Below are positions 17,385 through 24,653 of a stretch of DNA of 64,000 nt, one piece after another. Positions within the stretch are counted from its first letter, which is position 1. Each line of letters opens with the position of its first letter. This DNA is from Halomonas sp. M20 (GTDB lineage Bacteria > Pseudomonadota > Gammaproteobacteria > Pseudomonadales > Halomonadaceae): the NCBI RefSeq assembly GCF_020622265.1, contig NZ_JACNMQ010000010.1, forward strand, positions 31,041 through 95,040, read 5' to 3'. The notes under the pieces were generated by a model. The model did not search any database. It worked only from the letters and a program-made list of their open reading frames with translations, and was not told where the DNA came from. A program made the position numbers and the translations under genes.

Positions 17385-18725
17385 ATGTCCCCTTTGCGTA
17401 AGAAGATTGATTCTACCGATACGGCGTGTCATCACTCCCTGAAGACGATCTTGCGGCTACTCATACCTAGCCTGCTAGGTATCCTGTTTTTCTTTGTACC
17501 GGTGACCCTGGCTGGGCGAACGACGATTTTGCTCGATCACATGGTCAGTGGGGCGAGAGTCTTGTTGGGAGCGGCGGATGGTTGGTATGCGCTGGTACTG
17601 ATAGTTGCGGGTGCGGCGTACCCGCTGGTTACGGGTCGCTGGCGACGCAGTGTTACCGAACGCATCTTCACCGTGCTCAAGCTGCTTGGCGTCATTGCGG
17701 GGCTGATGGCATTGAGTGGCTGGGGGCCGGCGCTGCTGCATACTCCGGATATGCTACCGTTCCTGTTCGATAAGCTGGTGATCCCGGTCGGCTTGATCGT
17801 GCCGATTGGCGCAATCTTTCTGGCGTTGCTGATCAGCTACGGCTTGTTGGAGTTGATCGGTATTCTGGTGCAGCCGATCATGCGGCCCGTTTGGCGTACA
17901 CCGGGGAAGTCGGCGATCGATGCCGTGGCATCCTTCGTTGGCAGCTATTCGATCGGGCTGCTGATCACCAACCGTGTCTATCAGGCGGGGCAATATTCGA
18001 CGCGGGAAGCGGCAATCATCGCCACGGGCTTCTCCACGGTATCGGCAACATTCATGGTCATCGTGGCTAAGACTCTGGATCTGATGTCGGTCTGGAATCT
18101 GTATTTCTGGTTGACCCTGCTGATTACGTTTACCGTTACGGCCATCACCGTACGTTTGCCGCCGCTGAGCAAGATGGATAATGAAAAGAGCATCGATGAG
18201 CCCATGGTGCCACGCGGACAGCGTATGGTGACTGCCTGGCGAACCGGGCTCGATGCGGCGCAACAAGCTCCGAGCCTGGGCCGCAGCGTGGCGCTGAATT
18301 TCAAGGAAGGCTTGATAATGGCGATCAGTATCCTGCCATCAATCATGTCGGTGGGATTGATTGGCTTGTTGCTCGCCAAATACACACCGCTGTTCGAGTG
18401 GCTGGGGCTGGTATTTTATCCGATCACAGCACTGTGGGGGCTGGATGAGGCGATGGCGTTGGCTCAGGCCAGTGCAGCTGGGCTTGCCGAGATGTTCCTG
18501 CCGGCACTGCTAATGACCGAGGCAGACTTTGTCACACGCTTTGCCACGGCAGTCGTCTCGGTATCTTCGGTGCTGTTCTTTTCCGCATCGATCCCTTGCA
18601 TCCTGTCGACCACGATCCCGCTCTCGGTGGGACGCATCGTGGTGGTCTGGTTCCTGCGCATGGCATTGAGCCTGTTTCTCGCCGTGCCGGCTGGTTACCT
18701 GGCCCAGGCGCTTATCGGTAGCTGA
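17385..18725 (+). CDS. YjiH-family membrane protein with nucleoside-recognition (Gate) domains
   Basis: A 446-residue polytopic inner-membrane protein of the YjiH family, with about ten hydrophobic segments and two Gate-like modules (IGLLITNRVYQAGQYSTREAAIIATGFSTVSATF and the C-terminal ASAAGLAEMFLPALLMTEAD...SIPCILSTTIPLSVGRIVV). YjiH-like proteins are often found in hut loci and are presumed transporters, but no substrate is established. The ATG has GCGAGG upstream. It is divergent from hutI with its own HutC-type operator, which suggests a role in taking up histidine, urocanate or exporting a breakdown product. It converges with hutC, 13 bases apart, with no obvious terminator. Confidence 0.8.
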   Translation: MSPLRKKIDSTDTACHHSLKTILRLLIPSLLGILFFFVPVTLAGRTTILLDHMVSGARVLLGAADGWYALVLIVAGAAYPLVTGRWRRSVTERIFTVLKLLGVIAGLMALSGWGPALLHTPDMLPFLFDKLVIPVGLIVPIGAIFLALLISYGLLELIGILVQPIMRPVWRTPGKSAIDAVASFVGSYSIGLLITNRVYQAGQYSTREAAIIATGFSTVSATFMVIVAKTLDLMSVWNLYFWLTLLITFTVTAITVRLPPLSKMDNEKSIDEPMVPRGQRMVTAWRTGLDAAQQAPSLGRSVALNFKEGLIMAISILPSIMSVGLIGLLLAKYTPLFEWLGLVFYPITALWGLDEAMALAQASAAGLAEMFLPALLMTEADFVTRFATAVVSVSSVLFFSASIPCILSTTIPLSVGRIVVVWFLRMALSLFLAVPAGYLAQALIGS

Positions 18726-18738
18726 AAATAAAGAAGTC

Positions 18739-19449
18739 CTATTGCCGATGCACCGACGAGCGCAACTTGTAGCGGTCGCCGGGATGCAGCAGCCGGGCGT
18801 AGCTGATCAGGTGTTCACCAGACCAGGTTCGCCGCGTCATGCTAAGGCAGGGAGTAGCGGCATCGATGGCCAGCCACGTCGCAGCCTGAGTGTCCGGTAA
18901 GACCGACTCGACGATATGTTCGATGTCGGAGATGGGGCAGGCGGCTACCAATATTTCGTTGGGAGTATGGCGGGTAAAATCGGTATCGAGATAGTCTGGC
19001 ACCCAGCGGGGATTGACGAAGCGGTTCTCCAGCTGGATCGGCGTGTCGTTCTCGAAGTGAATCAACAGGGTATGAAAGACTCGCGTGCCGAGGCGCACGC
19101 CTAGTCGAAGCGCGACTTCGTCGTCTGCCTCGATGGCTTCGCTGGTCAACACCTCATTGCGGTAGTCGTGGCCGCGTCCTCGTACTTCCTCGGCAATATT
19201 CGTGACATCCAGCAACGAGGACTCGGCCTTGCGATCGGTGACAAAGGTACCCAGCCCCGGCTGGCGGACCAGATAACCCTGCTGCACCAGATCACGAATC
19301 GCCTTGTTGGCGGTCATGCGGCTGACGCCGAAATCCCGGGCCAGCTGCTCTTCGGGGGGGATCTGATGATGGGCTGGATAGTCGCCGCCGTGAATGCGCT
19401 CCAGAAGATGCTGCTGAATCTGCAGATAGCGCGGGGGAGAGGTGCCCAT
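18739..19449 (-). CDS. hutC: Histidine utilisation repressor, GntR family
   Basis: A 236-residue GntR-family (HutC subfamily) repressor. Residues 1-70 form the winged helix-turn-helix (RYLQIQQHLLERIHGGDYPA, then LARDFGVSRMTANKAIRDLV and GLGTFV), and the rest is a UTRA ligand-binding domain that in HutC binds urocanate. The ATG at 19449 is chosen because the family begins here; a TTG at 19458 is an alternative. Targets are probably the two TGTATATACA sites before hutI and the yjiH-like gene. A second, truncated copy of this gene lies at 24148-24415, so this is the functional member of a duplicated pair. Confidence 0.92.
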   Translation of the reverse strand: MGTSPPRYLQIQQHLLERIHGGDYPAHHQIPPEEQLARDFGVSRMTANKAIRDLVQQGYLVRQPGLGTFVTDRKAESSLLDVTNIAEEVRGRGHDYRNEVLTSEAIEADDEVALRLGVRLGTRVFHTLLIHFENDTPIQLENRFVNPRWVPDYLDTDFTRHTPNEILVAACPISDIEHIVESVLPDTQAATWLAIDAATPCLSMTRRTWSGEHLISYARLLHPGDRYKLRSSVHRQ

Positions 19450-19656
19450 GGTTTGCAATGAATCCTTTCGCCGGGAATAGTGTCACGCCTAGTCTACCTG
19501 TCACCGATCGTGCTGGCACCCTGCGCGGCTTTCAGGCAGTTGAGGCATGCTTGAGCAAGAGGCGACACTGAAGTCAGGCGATGACTGCGTTAAGCTTATT
19601 CCGATAGCAAGTTACCATTTTCTCACGTTTCACTCCTTGGCCGAGAGTACGACTAT

Positions 19657-19941
19657 ATGCGCGAGTTGTTGATGCTCTGTTTCGCCTACGCGATCAGCTT
19701 GTTCATGTGGTTGGCGGTACTGAGCACGGTGCGAATGGTAGGGCCGCTTCTCCAAACCTCTAGCACTGGCCAAGACGGTTTTCCGGTTCGGCCGGCGGGA
19801 ACCTTGCACTACGCGGCTGACGTGGGCCATGGACTGACCGAGAATGAGGTCGTGCGCTTATTTGTCGCCACCGTTGCCAGTGGTGAGCGTGGCCGTCTTC
19901 GCATTGCCGCCGCCCCCCAGGAGGTCGCCGAGGTGCGCTGA
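19657..19941 (+). pseudogene. Remnant of an MFS transporter gene (copy 1 of the duplication)
   Basis: The first 16 residues (MRELLMLCFAYAISLF) match the start of the intact MFS gene at 24654 almost exactly, then jump to MWLAV, which in the intact copy lies 57 codons later. The join occurs at TTC in both places, so an exact in-frame 171-base deletion between short direct repeats explains it. After MWLAVLSTV the similarity fades and the remaining reading frame has no transporter features and no membrane segments. The region between hutC and this ORF also resembles the corresponding region of copy 2. A functional small protein is unlikely. Confidence 0.75.
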
Positions 19942-20114
19942 GTGCGGATCGCGGCTCTGCGTCGCGCCGTGGCCCTCGATCCCGAGGCCTACGGCCCGTG
20001 CTGCGTCTGTATCTTGAGCGGGCAGCAGAACCGGACTCGACCAGCTCCAGGCGCAGACGGGGTCTTGCGGGCGTTCGATGGGGGAGTGAAGGCATCCAGA
20101 CACTCGGAGTGTGC

Positions 20115-20141
20115 GCCCGGGCTCCGGGGAGAGGCCCGGGC
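20115..20141 (-). terminator. GC-rich hairpin downstream of the hfaA-like gene
   Basis: GCCCGGGC at 20115-20122 pairs with GCCCGGGC at 20134-20141 around an 11-base loop, just after the last gene of the hfa-like operon. There is no T-run, so its role as a terminator is uncertain. The approximately 170 bases between 19942 and 20114 show no supportable gene. Confidence 0.4.
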
Positions 20142-20145
20142 AGGA

Positions 20146-20532
20146 TCATTCCGCCAAAGAGTTTGCCAGTGTATTGAAGAATTCCGAATCGGCGTTGGCC
20201 GTCCCCCCATCGGAGGTTTGACTGGAATCGGTGACCATGGTGGCTTCGGCATCGTCGCCGAGGGTCATCTCGACCTGTTGCCAGTTGGTTGCCGAAATCG
20301 TGGTGTTGCTGTAAACGGTCGTCTCGCCACCCGACCCACTGTGCGAGGCGGTCTTCTTGCCCTCGTAGAGAATCAGGGCCGCCTGGCCGCTGCGTGCCGG
20401 GAAATCATAGGGTTGCGGTCCGATCAGCGACTGGCCATGTGCTGCGGCAGCGGCGAGAAGCATTCCGCCCGCCAGTGGCGCTAGCATCACGCTGGCGATG
20501 GGGTGTCGCCTGTGTTTCTTGAGCCGAGTCAC
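20146..20532 (-). CDS. HfaA-like small secreted protein (candidate fibre/anchor subunit)
   Basis: A 128-residue protein with an N-terminal basic stretch (TRLKKHRRHP), a hydrophobic core (ASVMLAPLAGGMLLAAAAA) and a cleavage site near AHGQS, so it should be exported. The mature part has TTVYSNTTISATNWQQVEM, then a Ser/Thr/Asp-rich tail with DSSQTSDGGTANAD. This Q/N/T-rich beta-type pattern is reminiscent of Caulobacter HfaA and curli-like subunits. A GTG start at 20532 with GAGGAGG upstream is chosen; an earlier in-frame start has no ribosome site. It is the last gene of the three-gene operon, and the assignment rests on neighbours (HfaB/CsgG-like and HfaD-like) as much as on sequence. Confidence 0.55.
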   Translation of the reverse strand: MTRLKKHRRHPIASVMLAPLAGGMLLAAAAAHGQSLIGPQPYDFPARSGQAALILYEGKKTASHSGSGGETTVYSNTTISATNWQQVEMTLGDDAEATMVTDSSQTSDGGTANADSEFFNTLANSLAE

Positions 20533-20548
20533 GTGTTGCCTCCTCGGT

Positions 20549-20569
20549 TCGGGGGGCGGGGCCCCCCGA
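20549..20569 (-). other. Very GC-rich hairpin between the hfaD-like and hfaA-like genes
   Basis: TCGGGGGG (20549-20556) and CCCCCCGA (20562-20569) form an 8-bp, almost all-GC stem with a five-base loop, in the 61-base gap just before the ribosome site of the last operon gene. No T-run follows. It may reduce read-through or stabilise upstream mRNA so that the subunits are made in different amounts. Confidence 0.6.
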
Positions 20570-20593
20570 TTCCTTGACAGTATATAGAGTAGG

Positions 20594-21325
20594 TTAGTTG
20601 ACACCGTTCAGCTTGACGCTGACATTGTTGCCCACGGCGGTGGCAGCGGAGCTGATTTCCGGTCCCTCGAAGCCCTTGGGCGTCACGTCATGCAGGTCGA
20701 CATCGTGGACCATCGAGTTGGCGGAAACGTAGCCCCGGCCATCCTGAACGACATTCGCCAGCAGGATGGAGTCGTCGCCGCTCTTGGTCTTCAGTTCCAG
20801 CGACAGGTTGTTGCCGACGGCGGTCGCCGCGCTATCCACGGTCATGTTGTTGATGTGGGCGACATGGGAGATGGCCTCGATACTGCCCGAGCCGTCCCAG
20901 TCCTGGAACGAGTCGAGGTTGGTCTGAACATCTGTCTCGATACTCGCGTTGTTGGCTACGGCGGTTGCCGTGCTCTCGATTTCACCCAAGGCGCCTAGTC
21001 CAGTGCCGGAGTAGGTGACGTCGATATCCAGCGAGGTCGGAAACAGGCTCCCGGTCACATGGATGTTCTTCTCGCTGGCGTTGTTGATGTCCGTGACCTT
21101 GCTCACGGCTTTGAGGCTACCGTCGAACTCTTGGTCGACTTCCACCAGGGCCAGCCCATTAGGGTCATCGAGGTCGACGTCGATATCGATGTCCTGCTCG
21201 ATATTGGTGTCGACATCGAGTTCCCAATCCCAGTCGGATCGATCGAAGGCCTGAGCCTGAGAGATGCTCAGCATCACTGCGCTTGCGGCACTCACTGCGA
21301 GAGCTAGCTTATTGATTTTTTTCAT
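20594..21325 (-). CDS. HfaD-like secreted protein with ATAVGNN repeats
   Basis: A 243-residue protein with a clear signal peptide (KKINKLALAVSAASAVMLS, cleavage near AQA-FD at residue 26). The mature protein begins with an Asp-rich stretch (residues 28-56: DWDWELDVD, DIDIDVDLDD). Three related motifs follow, ATAVANN (120-126), ATAVGNN (167-173) and ATAVGNN (228-234), each after a Ser/Ala-rich turn and before a beta-like segment. Such repeats recall the Caulobacter holdfast anchor proteins HfaA and HfaD. The start has AGAGGAA upstream and overlaps the end of the CsgG-like gene by 17 bases. It is predicted to be secreted across the outer membrane by the CsgG/HfaB-like pore and to form a surface fibre or anchor, perhaps calcium-binding given the acidic region; this is inference. 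Confidence 0.6.
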   Translation of the reverse strand: MKKINKLALAVSAASAVMLSISQAQAFDRSDWDWELDVDTNIEQDIDIDVDLDDPNGLALVEVDQEFDGSLKAVSKVTDINNASEKNIHVTGSLFPTSLDIDVTYSGTGLGALGEIESTATAVANNASIETDVQTNLDSFQDWDGSGSIEAISHVAHINNMTVDSAATAVGNNLSLELKTKSGDDSILLANVVQDGRGYVSANSMVHDVDLHDVTPKGFEGPEISSAATAVGNNVSVKLNGVN

Positions 21326-22157
21326 TGTTGCGTTCCTCTTGTTTTACGGCTAGGTAATGCCCGGCTTGCGGCTGACAGGCTGCCCTGTCGGGGACCGGTA
21401 GGCCCAGGCCTTCGGTCAGGATCTGGTATGCACCCATTTCCACGACCGATCGAACACCGAGCTGCAGGGGCTCATTCCTCACAGCGCCGGAGTCGAATTC
21501 GATGAGTTGGTTGCCGAAGAAGCGGAATACCCCTGCCTCCACCTCGTACCCGACGATCTGCTTTTGCAGGGTGGAGACATACAGCGTCCGGAAACTGCGC
21601 ACATCCACCAGGCGCAGGTCGAGTCCGACATTGATCACGGCAGTGCGCACGCTGGCACCGATGCCGCTGACATAAAGTCGTGTGCCGCCACTGGCAATGT
21701 TGTAATTGAGCTCGGTCAGCGCACCCAGGATCGTGAAATTGGCCGGTAGCACGGCGATCGGCACCGGGGCATAGGCCATAGCCTTGCGTTCTACCAGTTG
21801 TTGCTCCGCCAAGGGGACCCTCACATCGAGCCGCTCGGTCAACTCGACCTTTCCTGACTTGAACAAGGCGCTGATCAGCATCTCCGAGACACCTTGTGTC
21901 AGGGCAGTACTCTCGGTCAGCGTTGAGTACGTCCGCTGGCCGGTCTTGTCTGCGATCTGACCCACGGCAATGACAGGAAGGCGGTTGGCGCCCTTGATGT
22001 CATCAAGAGCAGCCAGGCATTCCGAGTAGGGCGTATTGTTGGACGTCACGGGTGGGCCAGTCACTGGCATGACGGTATTGAAGTCGGGTTCGACGGTGGC
22101 GCACCCGCTCATCATCCCGGCGAGGCACCAGGCAAGGCAATGGCTGAGTTTGATCAT
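21309..22157 (-). CDS. CsgG/HfaB-family outer-membrane secretion lipoprotein
   Basis: A 282-residue lipoprotein: the signal sequence ends at MMSGC (Cys 19), followed by a mature part typical of the CsgG/HfaB family (LPVIAVGQIADKTGQ, then LTQGVSEMLISALFKSGKVELTER, and later LRLVDVRSFRTLYVSTLQKQIVGYEVEAGVFRFF). CsgG forms an oligomeric outer-membrane pore for curli subunits, and HfaB is needed for export and stability of HfaA and HfaD in Caulobacter. It is the first gene of a minus-strand operon, overlaps the HfaD-like gene, and has a sigma-54 promoter about 50 bases upstream. HfaB is the better match than CsgG because no csgA, csgB, csgE or csgF is present. Confidence 0.72.
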   Translation of the reverse strand: MIKLSHCLAWCLAGMMSGCATVEPDFNTVMPVTGPPVTSNNTPYSECLAALDDIKGANRLPVIAVGQIADKTGQRTYSTLTESTALTQGVSEMLISALFKSGKVELTERLDVRVPLAEQQLVERKAMAYAPVPIAVLPANFTILGALTELNYNIASGGTRLYVSGIGASVRTAVINVGLDLRLVDVRSFRTLYVSTLQKQIVGYEVEAGVFRFFGNQLIEFDSGAVRNEPLQLGVRSVVEMGAYQILTEGLGLPVPDRAACQPQAGHYLAVKQEERNNEKNQ

Positions 22158-22204
22158 TAGTTTTTATTCTCGTGTTAATTTTCTTTGTTCCCCTGCCAAA
22201 TAAT

Positions 22205-22221
22205 AAGCACAGTTCGTGCCA
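22205..22221 (-). promoter_or_regulatory. Sigma-54 (-24/-12) promoter of the hfa-like operon
   Basis: On the minus strand the sequence reads TGGCACGAACTGTGCTT. It matches the sigma-54 consensus TGGCACG-N4-TTGCW at all but one central position (GTGC for TTGC), and the essential GG and GC doublets are separated by ten bases as required. It lies about 50 bases before the CsgG/HfaB-like start. A sigma-54-dependent activator gene is divergent from it, which strongly supports the assignment. Confidence 0.78.
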
Positions 22222-22736
22222 GCTTTTGTTTTTTTTAAAAAGCAATGTGTTGCCTTGTTTCCGATAGGTATTCACGGTTTCTCTTTTTGCAAAAAACAAA
22301 GCAATTCGAAAATACTGAGTAACGTGTTTTTATGAAGGTGGTTTTTTTTGTTGGTGAGAGGCGTATAAGAGACTCTTCCTCAAGTAATAGAGCTTTGGTC
22401 GTGTTGGCATTAAGTAATTGGTCAAATAAGAGTCAAGCTAACAATCGAACTTCTTGAAAAAATGGTTAGGAAGGTTTTGTTGAGTGTGGGGGTTTAAGTT
22501 TTTTTGCGGAGATGTTGAGTTGGCAGAGGTGGATAAGCTGATTGAGTATATTAAAAAAGCTTTACTAATAAGAGGCTTGTATTTGATTGATTGTTATTTT
22601 ATTAATTGATTATGTTTTGTGTATTTTTTGTATATTTTCACTCTGTTGTTGAAAATTGGAAACGGTAGACCTACTATTCGTAAAGTCTTTTTTTCTTTTT
22701 CTGCATGGTTTTCTCGATTAGCCAAGAGCTTTTTAT
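22222..22736. other. AT-rich intergenic region between the hfa-like operon and its activator
   Basis: About 515 bases with no supportable gene, much richer in A and T (long T-runs, TTATTTTATTAATTGATTATG) than the surrounding sequence. It should contain activator-binding sites for the sigma-54 promoter and the promoter of the activator. I found no clear, well-conserved palindrome pair. The base composition suggests recently acquired DNA or a curved regulatory region. Confidence 0.6.
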
Positions 22737-23891
22737 ATGAAACCATTAATCACAAAAACAAACGGTTACACCAGTGAGAACGCAGGGGATATACCACGGG
22801 ATTCAGTAGGTAAGGCAAGCGGCGCGTTCAGAAATTCCGTAGATGTTTTTCGGCTAGCGAGTGGAAGAGGAAGTCGCCTTGATCCTGTGCCGGGAAGCGA
22901 CTCCATGCCTTATGGATGTCAGACAGCCACTGGGAAGCCGCTCGGAAAATTCATTGGCACATCGACGTCGATGCAGGCGATTTATCAAGCATTGCGCCTG
23001 GTCGCTCGGTCGGAGGCTCCTGTATTCGTCACCGGAGAAAGTGGAACGGGGAAGGAGCTTTGTGCCGAAGTGCTCCATCTATACAGTGCACGTTGGCAGG
23101 GTCCATTCATCGCAGTTAATTGTGCGGCAATACCAGCCGACTTGCTGGAATCACAACTTTTTGGTCACCTGAAAGGTGCGTTTACCGGGGCGGTTCGCAA
23201 TCAAGTGGGCTATGCAGCTGCTGCTGATGGCGGGACGCTTTTCCTGGATGAAGTGGCTGAGCTTAGCCTGGAAATGCAGGGGAAACTGCTGCGATTTCTC
23301 CAGACTGGGCACGTGGTTCCCGTGGGAGCGACCACGTCGCGTGCCGTCAATTGTCGCATCGTCTGTGCGACCAATGCCGACCCCGCCGAGCGGGTCAGGC
23401 AGAGACGTTTTAGAGAAGATCTGTATTACCGCCTCCATGTCGTTCCGGTCATGCTACCGCCTTTGCGTGAGCGTGGCGGGGACATCATCGAGGTTGCCAG
23501 TGCGCTGCTGGAGCGCTATACAGCGGCTGAAAAGCGAGCATTCCAGCGTCTGAGCCAGGGTGCCGAACAGGCATTACTACGCTATTCATGGCCTGGCAAT
23601 GTGCGCGAGTTGGAGAATGTGATTCGACGCGCCGTGGTGATGCACGACGGCGTCGTATTGACTGAGTCGATGCTCAACTTGCCTGTGACGCCCCTGGGCG
23701 GTATGTCGGAAGATAAGCCGGCGATCAGAGGCGCTTCCTCTGTCTTGCGTCCACTATGGATGGTGGAGCGCGATGCCATCGAACAGGCGATCGTCGAGTG
23801 CGGAGGCAATGTTCCCCGTGCCGCGGCCATCCTCGAAGTAGCGGCCTCCACATTGTATCGCAAGCGGCTGGCCTGGAAAGGTGCCTCGTAA
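22737..23891 (+). CDS. Sigma-54-dependent transcriptional activator (NtrC-type AAA+), no receiver domain
   Basis: A 384-residue activator. Residues 1-70 are unrecognised and contain no receiver or GAF domain. Residues about 72-305 are the sigma-54 interaction AAA+ module: Walker A GESGTGKE, GAFTGA loop (LKGAFTGAVR), Walker B GGTLFLDEVAELSLEMQGKLLRFLQ, the arginine finger region RREDLYYRL-like (RFREDLYYRLHVVPV) and PPLRERGGDI. The C-terminus carries a Fis-type helix-turn-helix (AIVECGGNVPRAAAILEVAASTLYRKRL). Loss of a sensory domain suggests control by expression or a partner protein. It is divergent from the hfa-like operon, whose promoter is sigma-54 type, and is almost certainly its activator. 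It shows AT-rich flanks. Confidence 0.85.
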   Translation: MKPLITKTNGYTSENAGDIPRDSVGKASGAFRNSVDVFRLASGRGSRLDPVPGSDSMPYGCQTATGKPLGKFIGTSTSMQAIYQALRLVARSEAPVFVTGESGTGKELCAEVLHLYSARWQGPFIAVNCAAIPADLLESQLFGHLKGAFTGAVRNQVGYAAAADGGTLFLDEVAELSLEMQGKLLRFLQTGHVVPVGATTSRAVNCRIVCATNADPAERVRQRRFREDLYYRLHVVPVMLPPLRERGGDIIEVASALLERYTAAEKRAFQRLSQGAEQALLRYSWPGNVRELENVIRRAVVMHDGVVLTESMLNLPVTPLGGMSEDKPAIRGASSVLRPLWMVERDAIEQAIVECGGNVPRAAAILEVAASTLYRKRLAWKGAS

Positions 23892-23984
23892 ATCTCGAGG
23901 CAGGACTTGGGCGTGCCCGTCATGGCGCTGCCTGCAACACGCTCAGGAGATCGTGCCGACCGGGCGTTCTTCTAGGGTGGTGAT

Positions 23985-24147
23985 TCAGGCTCTCAGAGCA
24001 TCGCTGCGTGCACCCAGTACCGGGTCGGCAAGCGCATGAAACTTGGCGACAATTTTGTCATCGCTCAGGGGGGTGGTCGGGTTGCCGCGAGCCTCGCAGG
24101 GTTGGCTTTCCAGCACGCGGCCGTCGCTGAGGTGAACGCGAGCCTCC
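23985..24147 (-). pseudogene. 3' fragment of an MmgE/PrpD family gene
   Basis: Reading the minus strand from about 24147 down to the TGA at 23985-23987 gives an uninterrupted segment with VHLSDGRVLESQPCEARG, NPTTPLSDDKIVAKFHALAD and a short tail. This matches the C-terminal end of MmgE/PrpD-family proteins (2-methylcitrate dehydratase/iminodisuccinate group), but only about 54 residues remain. It is fused directly, in another frame, to the truncated hutC copy at about 24148, so it is a decay product of a deletion or recombination. Confidence 0.7.
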
Positions 24148-24415
24148 GCACCTCCTCGTCGATATTGGTGACATCAAGCAACGAGGACTCGGCCTGGTGA
24201 TCGGTGACAAAGGTACCCAGCCCCGGCTGGTGGACCAGATAACCCTGCTGTACCAGCTCACGAATCGCCTGGTTGTCGATCATGCGGCTGACGCCGAAAT
24301 TTCGTGCCAGCAGTTCCTCGGGCGGGATTTGATAGTGCATCGGATAGTCGTCGCTAGTTATCCTTTCCAGTAGGTGCTGCTGAATCTGCAGGTAGAGCGA
24401 GAAAGTGCTGCCCAT
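24148..24415 (-). pseudogene. Truncated hutC copy (copy 2 of the duplication)
   Basis: Residues 1 to about 89 match the DNA-binding domain of the intact HutC at 18739-19449 closely (for example LYLQIQQHLLERITSDDYPM, GLGTFVTD and SSLLDVTNIDEEV). The gene then breaks off at the start of the UTRA domain and continues as out-of-frame MmgE/PrpD sequence until a stop at 24065. The product would lack the ligand-binding and dimerisation domain. If expressed, a stable DNA-binding domain could still compete for operators, but a pseudogene is more likely. The start MGSTF has no strong ribosome site. Confidence 0.8.
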
Positions 24416-24653
24416 GATCTGCGATGAGTCCCTTAGCCAGGTAGAGTGTCGCTTAGTCTACCCGTTGCCGGGCCTGCCAGCATCCTACGCGATGGTCAGA
24501 CGAGTAAAACGACTGCGTGGATCATGACTGCATAGCAATGAGTCGGGCCTGAAACAGGATGGCAACTGCGTTAAGCTCGTTCAGAAAGTAAGCTGCTCCC
24601 CTATACATGGAGGTATACATGAGGGTTCAATTTCTGCCGATGGATAGGCCTGC

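Noticed and set aside
19858..20103. Small glycine-rich minus-strand frame after the hfa-like operon
   Set aside because: No start with a ribosome site, no signal peptide and only weak low-complexity resemblance to a secreted protein.
20146..22157. A curli (csg) operon
   Set aside because: Only a CsgG-like gene is present. There is no CsgA/CsgB repeat protein, CsgE or CsgF, and the secreted partners look like HfaD and HfaA.
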